64,000 nt of DNA. Origin: Chloroflexota bacterium. Lineage in GTDB: Bacteria; Chloroflexota; Anaerolineae; Anaerolineales; UBA4823. The stretch spans positions 1-64,000 of the forward strand of contig JAJUJL010000021.1 in assembly GCA_029265355.1 (NCBI GenBank), read 5' to 3'. Of the stretch, positions 42,527-52,824 are shown piece after piece (the stretch's first letter is position 1; the number at the start of each line of letters is the position of its first letter). The position numbers and the translations under genes are program-made. The notes under the pieces were generated by a model. That model was not told the origin of the DNA and made no database searches. It was given only the letters and a program-made list of their open reading frames with translations.

Positions 42527-45301
42527 TCAGTGAGCACCGCTTCGCCAGGGAACTTCATAGATACTGACCTGCCCCTGTTCGAAGACCTTGCGCATATTTC
42601 GTTCGAATTTTGCCTCCTGGAGCGCCACGCCGCACGCGGCAGGACCATAAGCGGACCTTTCCAGGGAACCAATATACACATAGCGAATCCGGTATTGATC
42701 CAGGATGGCGCGGGCTTCCTGCCAATCGCGGGTACAGTACAGGCGCGCCAGGTCATCCTGGCGCGAGCCCATCTCCTGCCCACCGCCTCGCCACTGACTT
42801 TCATGACCAGGCCAGCCCAACACGGTCGGCTGCCCGCTGAACGCCGAAACCCGAGCAAAATCTGTGTAGCTGCCACCCACCGCCTCGCTGAGGATACCGA
42901 CTGGCGCATCTGCCAGCCAGTCGATGGCTGCCATCTCATCGGGGCGTTCACGGGCGATGAAAGCGGCGCCATCCAGCGTCCACCCGAAGGGCGGCTGGAA
43001 TCCAAAAGTGATATCCCAGGCGCGCAGAATAGTGAAGGCCATGCCCATCAGCACCAAGGCGGTCATGGCCGCTGTGAACACATTCCGCGTCCAGCCGCGC
43101 AATTCCTCCAGTAAAACGAGCGCCCCAAATGTCGCCGCCACACCCCACAGCAGCCATGCCTGGTAATAGAACTTGAAGATCGTGTTCATGCGCGTGTTGA
43201 ACAGGTCGCGCAAGAAGAAAAATTCAGGCCCGATAACCAGCAGCGTTCCCAGGGAAGCCAGCAGCAGCGCAAAAGCAGACGCAGGTTGCAAGCCTTGAGG
43301 TGGCAACAAGTTGCCGGTCATTTCCTCTCGCGTGGGGCGTAACAACGCGATCAAGAAGGCTGCCAGGAACAGGAGTGTGATCCACCCCCCTGGATTGCTA
43401 AATCGCCTCACCAGCGCGGAGCCAAACAGCTCACCGGTGGTATTTGCACCCAGGTCGCCCAGGTACAGGTCGCCCAGGCCTGGCAGCAAGCTGATCAGAA
43501 AGCCGAGCAAGAGCGAAAGCAGCCACAAGAGCAGCAGCAAGACGGCTGCTGGTTTCAAGCCGCTTCGCAGCATGCCCTGCGCCCATGCCGGCGAATCCAC
43601 AACTTTGCGCAGGTGCAGCAGATAGGCAAATAATGGCGCCAATAGCGTGGCAAACATCACCCACAGGTGCGCGCCACGGGTCGGATAGATCAAATTGGGT
43701 AGCAGGCCCCCAGCCTGTGAAGAAAACCCGAGATAAAATGGCAGGTAGAGCAGTCCCCCAAGCGCGCCCAGGAGTAAGCCCGACACCATAAAATCCCCAA
43801 TCAGTTCCCGCCAGGAGCGAGATTTGCCCTGCCATAATTGACGCAAGCCATACGCTGCGGCGAAAAGCGCTACGTAGAAAGGAAAATCCCAGGTGTTCAA
43901 AAATGCCAGTCCGCCCAAGGCTACGGCTGCCAGAAGCAGGTTGGCTTTCGACAAATCCAAATTCCGGGAGGTGCTCACTCCCGCCGCCTGGCCATCCAGG
44001 AAGACTTTGGCGCCTTGCTCCTGGATCGAGGGCAACAAGTAAACCCAGGCAGCTCCCCCCATGACGAACAAGAGCAATCCCTGGAGCAGGGAGGCTACCG
44101 ATTGGCTAACGCTACCGGAGCCGATCAGCGCCAGGCCCCCCACCGTCAGCCCCACCGCCAGCCAGGCAAGCGCCCGCCGTCGCAGTTCCAGGCGCAGCCA
44201 CAGTGAATCCCCATTTTCTCGGCTCAGAAACACATTCAGCGCCAGGGCCATCGCCAAAAATGCAAACGGCATGGCCAACACATGAGGATGCAAGTCTGCC
44301 AGAAAATAGGAAAATGCCGGAAATTCGTCGATCACCTCGCGATGCATTCCATCCAGGTTGTAATCCGAGAGCACGCGTGAGGCACGCCACCACCACCAGG
44401 CGCCGGTGCCATACGATTGCGGCAACCAGGAGTATGGTTCAGCCGGCGGAGTATTCATATCCAGGATGTTCAGCCAGGCCCAAAAGCCAGCCGGAAGCAA
44501 CCCACGAGCGTGCAACATCGCCAAAAAACCCTGGATATTGCTCACCACCAGGATCAAAAATGGCGCCAATAAAGCCCGCAGATATTGCCGATCCGCTGGC
44601 TGGGCAATTGGGCTGCCTTGCGCAGTTTTTCGGACATTCCAGGCGCTCAACAGATTATAGACGACGCTGTAAGCGCCCAAAGCGCTCAGGCTAAAGACCA
44701 ACGCCACACCCAGGTTGAACGCCACGCTTGGCAGCGTACCGGTAAATTTCGCCAGCATGGCAACCATCACATAACCAAAGTAATAGTATGAGATGGCGTA
44801 GCCGGAGAGCCACGGGTCGAAGGGTGGGAACGTTTCAGAGCGCAGGATGGCATTGATAAAGCCAATCTCCATCGGCTTCTCAGTGTGGCGAATATCAGGG
44901 TATGCAGCGCGGATGACAGCCCAGGCCACGAAAGCCGCCAGGAACAACACCTCGGTCAAGATCACCATCCGCCGCTCCTGGCGCACCCAGTTGATCATCT
45001 CGCCGCTCCCGCTGCGCAACCTTTGGAGAAGGCTCTCTGCCCCGTTGCTTGAGCGTCTATCAAGCGCCCAGAAGCTGAGGCCAGCCACCGCAGCCAGGGC
45101 AAACAGCAACCCGCCGACATCGTTGCGCAGGATACCCAGCGATGCCAGCAACCAGAAGACATACGCCCACAGCAGCAGCCCCAGCGCCCGGCTGAGAGCA
45201 TAGCCGCGATCCCTCAGCCCTGGCAGCATCCGGTAAGCCAAAGGAAACACCAGCCAACCCAGGGCTGAAACCAACACGTACCAGGTGAGAAATGCTACCA
45301 T
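42527..45301 (-). CDS. DUF2298 (Chlor_Arch_YYY) membrane protein, single-unit form
   Basis: Encodes about 924 residues with some 18-20 hydrophobic spans. The family motif is around residue 171: SGYAISYYYFGYVMVAML, preceded by EKPMEIGFINAILRSETFPP and FDPW. A second conserved part is YSWLPQSYGTGAWWWWRASR. The C-terminal soluble domain has YCTRDWQEARAILDQYRIRY. The family is known from Chloroflexi and archaea and its function has not been established; the build fits a GT-C glycosyltransferase. ATG 45301 starts one base after the stop of the 1721-residue gene. Its whole length is paralogous to the C-terminal half of that protein. Confidence 0.85.
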   Translation of the reverse strand: MVAFLTWYVLVSALGWLVFPLAYRMLPGLRDRGYALSRALGLLLWAYVFWLLASLGILRNDVGGLLFALAAVAGLSFWALDRRSSNGAESLLQRLRSGSGEMINWVRQERRMVILTEVLFLAAFVAWAVIRAAYPDIRHTEKPMEIGFINAILRSETFPPFDPWLSGYAISYYYFGYVMVAMLAKFTGTLPSVAFNLGVALVFSLSALGAYSVVYNLLSAWNVRKTAQGSPIAQPADRQYLRALLAPFLILVVSNIQGFLAMLHARGLLPAGFWAWLNILDMNTPPAEPYSWLPQSYGTGAWWWWRASRVLSDYNLDGMHREVIDEFPAFSYFLADLHPHVLAMPFAFLAMALALNVFLSRENGDSLWLRLELRRRALAWLAVGLTVGGLALIGSGSVSQSVASLLQGLLLFVMGGAAWVYLLPSIQEQGAKVFLDGQAAGVSTSRNLDLSKANLLLAAVALGGLAFLNTWDFPFYVALFAAAYGLRQLWQGKSRSWRELIGDFMVSGLLLGALGGLLYLPFYLGFSSQAGGLLPNLIYPTRGAHLWVMFATLLAPLFAYLLHLRKVVDSPAWAQGMLRSGLKPAAVLLLLLWLLSLLLGFLISLLPGLGDLYLGDLGANTTGELFGSALVRRFSNPGGWITLLFLAAFLIALLRPTREEMTGNLLPPQGLQPASAFALLLASLGTLLVIGPEFFFLRDLFNTRMNTIFKFYYQAWLLWGVAATFGALVLLEELRGWTRNVFTAAMTALVLMGMAFTILRAWDITFGFQPPFGWTLDGAAFIARERPDEMAAIDWLADAPVGILSEAVGGSYTDFARVSAFSGQPTVLGWPGHESQWRGGGQEMGSRQDDLARLYCTRDWQEARAILDQYRIRYVYIGSLERSAYGPAACGVALQEAKFERNMRKVFEQGQVSIYEVPWRSGAH

Positions 45302-45302
45302 A

Positions 45303-48300
45303 TCATGGCCCAATCACTTCATAGATCACCGTGTCGCCATCCTGGTACACGGGGCGCCACAGCACACCTTCCGCCAGGCTGAACTTCTCCAGCCCAGCGC
45401 CAGGCTGCGCCTCCAGGTTGTCTGGCGGCACCTGGCTGCCGTAATGGCCGCGTTCTAATTGCCCCAGGACAATATATCGCACATGGTACTTTCGCAAGAA
45501 AGCGCGTGCCTTTTCCCAGTCCGTCGTCAGGTAAAACGCATCCACTTCTGCGATGCGGTTGCTCACCACGCTTCCGGGCAAGACCGCGCGCTGTTGTTGC
45601 TGGTGCCATTCCCAACCCACCACTCCTGGCAGCCCAGTGTTGATCGTGTAACGCGATCCCCAGCGGTATAGATTGCGCAGGTTGGCTTCCACGATCACCG
45701 GGGAGCCTTTGATATTTTCCTGCATCCAGCGAATGGCTTTATAGTCCTGGTTTAAGTCCATGGCGCCCCAGGTCTCAGCATACTGCGAGTATTGCATGTA
45801 AGCGAGGCCGTCCAGCGTCTGCGGTGTGCGTGGATCCATGCGGTCCTTGATCTTCGCCATGCTGGCGGTGAGCGGGTAGAGCGCTGCGGAAGCGACCAGC
45901 AGCGCCAGGGCGATTTCCCAACCATACTTCAGACGCGGCGCCCAGCCCGAAATGGAGGGCCACATCCAGGCAAACGCCGCCGCGGCGCTGATCGAAAACA
46001 GCGTCCATACCTGCAAGTAGAACTTGAACACGGTGTTCATGCGTCCAATATCGCCGACCAGCACGATGGCTTCCACCATCAGCGTCAGCACCAGCCCTGT
46101 ACCCACCAGGAAGAGCACAAACCGTTTAGCATCCCGTTGACCTTGCTCTCCATCGCCGCGCAGCAATAGCACGCCCGCCCAGGCTGCCAACAGCAGCACG
46201 AACCAGGCAATGCTGACCTTGAAGTAAACCATCAGCGCCAATATCGCCAGCACCATCAGCAGCAACGCGGCATAGATGACGCCCCGGTAAGGCTCCAGTT
46301 TGCGCAGGTGGGAAAGGGGTGTGCGCGCCATCCAATCGATGCTCTCCCACGCTAACCAGGATACGATCACGAACAGAAATACACCCCAATGGGTGAGATA
46401 CGCCGAAAGCGGGGTGTGGGTGCCCGTCCACACTGCGACCTGCGTGTATCCCAGCGCATACCACCGGGCAAATGGTTGGAAGAGCAACAGCGAAAGGCCG
46501 ACCAAGGCGATCACGCTGAGACCGGCTTGCAGCAGTTTGCGATTGGTTTCTGGCAACGCGGCCAGTAACCCAAAGCGGGAGAACGGCGTCTTTTCGCCCG
46601 GGTCGCTCGGCGCGCGCAGATAGGCATACACAAGTCCCACACACCCCAACGCCAGGTAAGGCGGGAAGTCCCAGGTATTGGTGGGGCGCAGGCTACCAAT
46701 CGCCAACCCGCCCAACAAGAAGCCCAAGAGCGTATTGACTCGGTTCTGCCAGCGCGCCCGGCTGAGAACGACAGATAAGATGAAGGCCAGCGCCAGCAGC
46801 GTCAAGGGCAGCGCCATGAGATGGGCGTGCAGGTCGGCGTAGATAAACGTGAAGAATGGAAATTCGGTGATCGGTTCCACATCCCCCGGCGCTGGGATTG
46901 CCCGGCTGGGGAGCCAGTACCAATCTCCAATGCCGTACGGCAGGTCAGTCCCAGCAAGCACCTGGAAAAACCCGCGCAGCGCCCAGACGATGCGCGTTGG
47001 CAGCCGCGCGCCTTCGATCACCCCATCCGGGGCGGCCAGGCGTTGGTAGCCTTGCCAGATCATGCGGATCGTTCCCAGGTTGCCCAAAACCGCCATGCCG
47101 GCGGCAGCCCCCAGGCCGGTTAGCAGTGGCAGCCATTCTATCCTTTGTGTTGCAGGGTGGATTTTGGCGGTGGTTGCAATCTCCTTTGAACCGGTTTCAT
47201 CTACCACGTGCTCAGCAGGCGCCCGGAGCAGGGAATTTGTGTTCCTTACCGCAGCCGCCAGGTTCCACCCCGCGCTGAAAGCGCCCATGGCAATCAATGC
47301 AAAGAGGGTAGGCAGGACCAGGTTATAGGCCACCGCGGGTGTGATGCCCAGCCACTTCACCGGCACACCCACCAAAACGAAACCGTAATAGTAGTAATTC
47401 AGGTAGCCGCCGGCAAACCAGGGGTCATAGGGCGGGAAAGTTTCGCTCTTCAACACGGCGTTGAAGTAAGAGAAATCCATGGGCTTCTCGCCGCCCTTCC
47501 AGGGATGCCACAAGTCTGGATTGGCGAAGCGGATGAACAATCCCAGCAAGAAGAAAACCAGGAACAGGCTTTCGACAATCAGGATATACCGCTGCCGACC
47601 GCGCAGCGCCTCCGCCAGGCGGCGTCTTTCGCGAAACGCCAGCGCGGTTCCCAACACCGCCAGCAGCGCCACGCCCAGGGTGATGGTGTACCGGTTGAAG
47701 GGAACGCCTGCCGATCCCGCCAGCCAGACGATATACGAGAGCAGCAGCATTCCCACCAACCGCGCCAGCGGGTAGCCGTGATCGGGCAAACCTGGCAAGG
47801 CAGCATAAACAAGCGGTAGGACCAGCAAGCCGAGCAAAGTGATCGCCAGGTACCAGGCGACCACCGCCAACCCCTGCGAGCGATTGAGCAACGATTGGGG
47901 CGGGAACAGCTCGCGCCACGTGCCGCCCTGCTGCTGCTGCACCCAGTTCTTCAGCGGTAGCATCAGGTTCGCCGGGAAACTGCCCGCTCGCTTGGGGGTG
48001 ATGCGCACCACCTGGCTGAGATCTACCTGGTTCAGGATGACTGCCGCCCGCACCGGGTCGTAGTCCTGACTGCGTTGAAAGATAAAGACCTTGGGATGGT
48101 CATAAACGGTGAAAGCTTCTTCGGCGAACTGGTCGTTGATGCGCAGCGGGCCAATCGCCGGATCGGATTGAAAAACCTGCACCAGCTCGTAGCCCAGCTC
48201 TCCCTGGAACATCCCGGGCTGGGCAACGTTGTAGCACCATTGGATACTGGCGTCCAGCGGGCAGCCGAGCAGGCTGCGGTAATATTGGGTGACCAGTGGA

Positions 48301-50468
48301 AAACGCTCAGGCAGCCTGGGCAGGCTCCCCCACTGGCGATTAGAGGAGATCAGCAGATAGTCAGCCTGGTTGAGGATATTCAAGAAGCGTTGGCGCTTCT
48401 CTTCATTGTCATCGGTGTACATGTTGAAGTTCAGCCCGGGCGTGTAGATGCCGCCAAAGCCATCGAAGCCCTCGACCCGCACCGGCAGCCCGTCATCCCA
48501 GTCGCCTTCGTTTGCCAGCGCCGCGCCGCTCAGCGCAATGGCACCATTGGGCGTATCCAACCGTAGCGAGAGCGAGTACTGCGCCTCTGCGATCAAGTCA
48601 ATCGCCGGCTCCAACTTCAAAGTGTAGGATTCACCGCGCGGGTCGCTCAGGATATTGAAATTCGAGCTGAGCTGCGCCGTCGTGCTGGCCTCCGCACCGC
48701 TGATGGTTAACACCAGTAGCTTTGGGCGCGGGTCGCCAGACAGATCCACAGCATGCGCCAGGTGGATCTCTTCCAATCGCCCGGTGCGCCGGGCTGTGAA
48801 AGCTGTGGTGAACGGCTGCTCCGCGCCGATCGTCTGCCCGCTGCTGAAGGGCACCGGCTGGTTAAAGGTCCCCTCTAGGGTCTGGATATTCAGATTGATC
48901 GGCCCGGGCAAGTTCTGGTAGATCCAGCGCGACGCCTCGATGCGCGTGATTGGGCGCTGGTAAATGGTGGAGAAAGCGTAAGCCCAGGTGTAAGTCAGCA
49001 GCATGACAACACTCCCCACCAACACCGCCAGCCAGCGCAGCATTCGGCTGCTGCGCCCAGCCTGGACATTTCCAGCGAGGCCACTCAACCTCCCAGCACC
49101 CAGGTCGTACAGCGCCACTACACCCCAGGCAGCAAAAATCGCCAGGCCTGGATAGATGGGCAGTTGGTAGCGCATGGTGGGGTTGAATTGCAGCGATTGC
49201 CAGGTGAAGTAAAAGGCTGTCCAACCCCACAGCAAAGCATGGCGAAACAGCTCCTCTTTGCCAGGGCTGCGGTCAGCAAGCATGCGCCAGCCGGCCCACA
49301 CGAAAGCAGCCCAAGCCAGCATGCCAAGCGGTAAGCCCAGACCCCACAGCGTCAGATTCTGGAATGAAAACCACACCGGGCGGCGCGCCCACTGCAGCGC
49401 AGGCGGGAAATCCACGTCGCCAGCCGCCTGGTTGCGCTGCTCGCGGATATTCGCCACCCACTGCGGGTTGGGCTTGAAGCCAAAGAAGCCCGGCCCACTG
49501 AAGGCGTATGGCTGGAACAGGCGGAAGATAATCACGCTGACCACTGCAGCAAATGCCAGGTACACAAAGGCGCGCACCAGGTGCGCCTGGCGCTGATGTG
49601 GCGAGGCATGCCGGGTGCGCAGCCATTGAATGAGAAATGCCGCCGGCAACATAGCCGCCACGGGGTAGGCGCTCACCTTGGATGCCATGGCGCAGCCCAG
49701 CGCAATCCCAAACGCTGCGCTCAATCCAAAGAGCGGGTGGCGCACGAAGGGTAGAATCGCTTTCCACGAGAGCGCCTGGCTGCCGCTCGACAACTCGGAA
49801 ACATCGGGGGCGTTCCACCTGCCTGGTGAAGCGATCTCCCAGTCTTGCAGCATGACTCGCACAGCGTAGTAAATTGCCAGCCAGGTGAACAGGTTTACGA
49901 AATTATCGACCGTGAAAAAATGCGATTGTTGGATTTGCATCACCGCGGCTGCCGAGAACGCCGCTGCCAGCAGCGCTACCCTGCGATCGTACAGCCGGGC
50001 AGCAATCAAATACACCAACAGCACAATGACCAGGTCGGCCGCAGCGGACAACGGGCGCCCGACATCAGTCATCTCATTGAAACCGGAATGCCCGTAAACC
50101 CACTCGACCAGGTAACGGGCGGCGAAAACCGGCAGCGTGCCATACACATAAAAGCCGTGACCGCGGTTGTGGGGATTCATGCTGGAATTGACCGTATCGA
50201 AATACTCCCCCAGGCTCATCCAGGCTTTCCGCTCAGGTGGACAGGCGAATTCGCTGACATTTTCATCCAGGCATTTGACCGGGGAAATATCTGTACCCAC
50301 CCATACCAGGAATCGCTCGTCAGGATGCAAATACTGGTATTCGCCCCAGTCAATACCCACCCAGCGAAAATTCGCCCCTGCCAGGAGAACGACCAATAAG
50401 AGAATATCAAAAAACCAGGCTTGAAACTGCCTCTTCGGTTGGGAAACTTTTTCTTCTTCCAGGCTCAT
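45303..50468 (-). CDS. Giant fused GT39-DUF2298 membrane protein
   Basis: Encodes about 1721 residues. Residues ~15-540 are GT39-like: span, then DWGEYQYLHPDERFLVWVG with the Asp50-Glu51 pair expected to be catalytic, and FFTVDNFVNLFTWLAIYYAV. Residues ~540-720 form a beta-sandwich-like soluble insert (TFNQPVPFSSGQTIGAEQPF). Residues ~870-1721 are a full DUF2298 unit with EKPMDFSYFNAVLKSETFPP, YDPWFAGGYLNYYYYGFV near 1024 and a final soluble segment TDWEKARAFLRKYHVRYIVL. About 30 membrane spans in all. The fused build implies two sugar-transfer steps in one chain. The ATG lacks a strong ribosome binding site. Confidence 0.85.
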   Translation of the reverse strand: MSLEEEKVSQPKRQFQAWFFDILLLVVLLAGANFRWVGIDWGEYQYLHPDERFLVWVGTDISPVKCLDENVSEFACPPERKAWMSLGEYFDTVNSSMNPHNRGHGFYVYGTLPVFAARYLVEWVYGHSGFNEMTDVGRPLSAAADLVIVLLVYLIAARLYDRRVALLAAAFSAAAVMQIQQSHFFTVDNFVNLFTWLAIYYAVRVMLQDWEIASPGRWNAPDVSELSSGSQALSWKAILPFVRHPLFGLSAAFGIALGCAMASKVSAYPVAAMLPAAFLIQWLRTRHASPHQRQAHLVRAFVYLAFAAVVSVIIFRLFQPYAFSGPGFFGFKPNPQWVANIREQRNQAAGDVDFPPALQWARRPVWFSFQNLTLWGLGLPLGMLAWAAFVWAGWRMLADRSPGKEELFRHALLWGWTAFYFTWQSLQFNPTMRYQLPIYPGLAIFAAWGVVALYDLGAGRLSGLAGNVQAGRSSRMLRWLAVLVGSVVMLLTYTWAYAFSTIYQRPITRIEASRWIYQNLPGPINLNIQTLEGTFNQPVPFSSGQTIGAEQPFTTAFTARRTGRLEEIHLAHAVDLSGDPRPKLLVLTISGAEASTTAQLSSNFNILSDPRGESYTLKLEPAIDLIAEAQYSLSLRLDTPNGAIALSGAALANEGDWDDGLPVRVEGFDGFGGIYTPGLNFNMYTDDNEEKRQRFLNILNQADYLLISSNRQWGSLPRLPERFPLVTQYYRSLLGCPLDASIQWCYNVAQPGMFQGELGYELVQVFQSDPAIGPLRINDQFAEEAFTVYDHPKVFIFQRSQDYDPVRAAVILNQVDLSQVVRITPKRAGSFPANLMLPLKNWVQQQQGGTWRELFPPQSLLNRSQGLAVVAWYLAITLLGLLVLPLVYAALPGLPDHGYPLARLVGMLLLSYIVWLAGSAGVPFNRYTITLGVALLAVLGTALAFRERRRLAEALRGRQRYILIVESLFLVFFLLGLFIRFANPDLWHPWKGGEKPMDFSYFNAVLKSETFPPYDPWFAGGYLNYYYYGFVLVGVPVKWLGITPAVAYNLVLPTLFALIAMGAFSAGWNLAAAVRNTNSLLRAPAEHVVDETGSKEIATTAKIHPATQRIEWLPLLTGLGAAAGMAVLGNLGTIRMIWQGYQRLAAPDGVIEGARLPTRIVWALRGFFQVLAGTDLPYGIGDWYWLPSRAIPAPGDVEPITEFPFFTFIYADLHAHLMALPLTLLALAFILSVVLSRARWQNRVNTLLGFLLGGLAIGSLRPTNTWDFPPYLALGCVGLVYAYLRAPSDPGEKTPFSRFGLLAALPETNRKLLQAGLSVIALVGLSLLLFQPFARWYALGYTQVAVWTGTHTPLSAYLTHWGVFLFVIVSWLAWESIDWMARTPLSHLRKLEPYRGVIYAALLLMVLAILALMVYFKVSIAWFVLLLAAWAGVLLLRGDGEQGQRDAKRFVLFLVGTGLVLTLMVEAIVLVGDIGRMNTVFKFYLQVWTLFSISAAAAFAWMWPSISGWAPRLKYGWEIALALLVASAALYPLTASMAKIKDRMDPRTPQTLDGLAYMQYSQYAETWGAMDLNQDYKAIRWMQENIKGSPVIVEANLRNLYRWGSRYTINTGLPGVVGWEWHQQQQRAVLPGSVVSNRIAEVDAFYLTTDWEKARAFLRKYHVRYIVLGQLERGHYGSQVPPDNLEAQPGAGLEKFSLAEGVLWRPVYQDGDTVIYEVIGP

Positions 50469-50535
50469 CACACAGATAATCTCGCGTCGCTGGCTTCTTC
50501 TACCAGCAGGGTTTCATCATTATCCCGCCCGCAGC

Positions 50536-52824
50536 TCATTGCTCGGGCAGCACATAGAACAGGTAGAAATCGTGGTTCTCGACCTGCGATTCATACACCG
50601 TTTGCACGCCATTGGGATACACCAGGTACAGAGTCTGCAGGCCAACTTCGTCATCTGGGCGCAGCAAAAACAGCTTCGGAGCAGGAACGCTGCTCGTTTG
50701 GGCGATATTCTCGGGAAAAATTGCGTAATCCTTCAGCGGGAAACCCGCATTCATCGCCACCAGGCGCGTATCCACCCAATGCGGAAAAGCCACCACATAA
50801 GCCGAATCGGGGCTGCCAATGGTATTGGCAAAATCTCGGATGACCGCCCCCATCTCGGAGGTGTTCCAGGAATTCTGTCGGAACATGGTTGCATACTGGT
50901 TGAACACCAGATCATAATTCAGCCAGGCTGTCGCCAGCAGAAGGGTGCTCACAATCGCCCAGGCAAAGCGCCGGCTGCTGCTGCCTTTCCAGGCGTTTTC
51001 CAGCGCGCGCATCAAACCATCCAATGCCAGGGCTGCGATGAGAAATACAGGAATGTAGGCGCCTCCCATGCGGTTGAGCGCCGGGTTTTCATCTGGAAAA
51101 GCCAGGGAAAGGATGGATGGCATCTGCAGCAGCGGCACGGACAACAACAAGAACAAGTCCAGCCAATGCCGCCGACGTAGATAGCGAATGAACAACACCA
51201 TGACTCCCAGGTAAAAGAATGCGCCGCTGACAAAATCCAGCGCTGGGCGGTTGGTGAGCGACACCACCCAGATGTTGCCATCATCCCAGGCGAACATGGT
51301 CACCGCCCGCCACAGGTTATGAAAGAAAAGCGAGGCTGCATCCCCCGGTAGCGGGCGCTCCATCGTGCCAAGGCGTGAAAAAGAACGGAAGGCAAATCCT
51401 TCCGGGTTTTCCAGAGCATAGCGCAGCAAGGGCAGGAAGATGACCAGCGAGATCACCGCCAGCAAGACCAAGAAAGTGACCGTTTGTCGGCGAAAGCCGC
51501 GCGAGTGGCGATGTAACAAATAGAGGCCGACTGCCGCGACCACCACAAAGGGCAGGATGCGAATGGGTGTATAGCCGTGCAACCCAATGCCAAGCGCAGC
51601 CCCTGACAAGATGAAATCGTTGCGCCTGCCGGTGCGCAGGCCGCGCAGCAAGTAATACAAAGTAGGCGCCACAAAAAGGGGATAGAAGGGAAAGCGCAAC
51701 CCCACGCGGGAGATCACGTTAGGCCAATACGCTACACCCGCCAGGAACAGCGCCAGCAGCGCCACACGCCGCCCACCGATCTCCTTGCCCAGCAGGTAGA
51801 TGTAAGGCAGGGTCAACAAACCTGCCAGCACAGTGCCGATTTTCAAACTCAGGTGGCTGTATCCGGTGTTGAAAAGCTGGATGATCGCCGCCGTCAGGTA
51901 AAACTGCAGCGCCTCGCGCCCGGTATTGCGCGGAAAAAAGATGCGCGTTTCCCCATGCAGCACATCCCAAACATCCAGCAGTTTTTCTGCATGGTCGCTG
52001 ACCATCTCGGCAGGCACTTGCTGCAAGCGGTAAACCCGGAAGAAAATCACCACCCCCATCACCAGCAGCACCACCAACCCCCAACCGGAAAGCACATGCT
52101 GCCAGTCCGGGCTGATAACTCGCTCCCGCCAACGCGCCAGCCATGATCTGCCCTGGGGCGCATCCAACCAGAAACCGCGCACCACAAACATGACGCCGGT
52201 CAACCAGACCACCACATTGATCAGGTTGAATCGATTGCCTTCCGGCGCCAGCGGAGTCTGGCCCAGCATAGCAAAAGCTGCCAGGGAAAGCGCCGCCCCA
52301 AACAGCAGAGTTAAGGGTTTAACCTTGAGTGGATCGCGTAGGGGTTCGGCCTCCACAGGCGTCAGCCAGCGCCACTCCCTGCGCCAGGCTGCCCAGGTGA
52401 GAAACACGGCAGCCAATGCATACAAAAAAACACCCGGGCCGTACGACCGCCCTGCTCCGGGCTCCAGGGAGAACTGCGCCATCAGCGCCAATCCCGCCGC
52501 CAGCAATGCGCGCCACGGCAATCCAGCAGGCGCCTGGGCGGCGGCTTCCTCCTCAAGATGATCTTCTGCCAGCGCTTGCCACGCAGGCTGCATTGCAGCA
52601 GGCGCGCCTGTAATCGAGAGGTCTACGACGTGTGGAGTTTCAGGCGCAATTGGCAAGGGTTCTTGTTCATTTGCCAGGCTGGGGGGCAGTTTCTGCGACA
52701 CTTCGCTCGAATCATCAACTTGCCCAGATCCCTCCAATGGGGGAATTTCTGGCGCTGGGCCGCGCCAGGGCATCAGCCTGGCTTTGACGTAATCCAATAC
52801 GCTGGGCTCTTCGTTGCGATTCAT
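50536..52824 (-). CDS. GT39-like membrane glycosyltransferase with long cytoplasmic N-terminus
   Basis: Encodes 762 residues. Residues 1-100 are soluble, acidic and Pro-rich. About 12 membrane spans follow. The first big loop has RLQQVPAEMVSDHAEKLLDV, a D-x-x-E arrangement (Asp277, Glu280) like the catalytic acidic pair of GT39/PMT enzymes, and TGREALQFYLTAAIIQLF. GGRRVALLALFLAGVAYWPN and the HGYTPIRILP loop are typical of this class. A soluble C-terminal domain of ~130 residues ends the chain. The start overlaps the stop of a methyltransferase gene by 4 bases (ATGA). Acceptor and donor unknown. Confidence 0.78.
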   Translation of the reverse strand: MNRNEEPSVLDYVKARLMPWRGPAPEIPPLEGSGQVDDSSEVSQKLPPSLANEQEPLPIAPETPHVVDLSITGAPAAMQPAWQALAEDHLEEEAAAQAPAGLPWRALLAAGLALMAQFSLEPGAGRSYGPGVFLYALAAVFLTWAAWRREWRWLTPVEAEPLRDPLKVKPLTLLFGAALSLAAFAMLGQTPLAPEGNRFNLINVVVWLTGVMFVVRGFWLDAPQGRSWLARWRERVISPDWQHVLSGWGLVVLLVMGVVIFFRVYRLQQVPAEMVSDHAEKLLDVWDVLHGETRIFFPRNTGREALQFYLTAAIIQLFNTGYSHLSLKIGTVLAGLLTLPYIYLLGKEIGGRRVALLALFLAGVAYWPNVISRVGLRFPFYPLFVAPTLYYLLRGLRTGRRNDFILSGAALGIGLHGYTPIRILPFVVVAAVGLYLLHRHSRGFRRQTVTFLVLLAVISLVIFLPLLRYALENPEGFAFRSFSRLGTMERPLPGDAASLFFHNLWRAVTMFAWDDGNIWVVSLTNRPALDFVSGAFFYLGVMVLFIRYLRRRHWLDLFLLLSVPLLQMPSILSLAFPDENPALNRMGGAYIPVFLIAALALDGLMRALENAWKGSSSRRFAWAIVSTLLLATAWLNYDLVFNQYATMFRQNSWNTSEMGAVIRDFANTIGSPDSAYVVAFPHWVDTRLVAMNAGFPLKDYAIFPENIAQTSSVPAPKLFLLRPDDEVGLQTLYLVYPNGVQTVYESQVENHDFYLFYVLPEQ

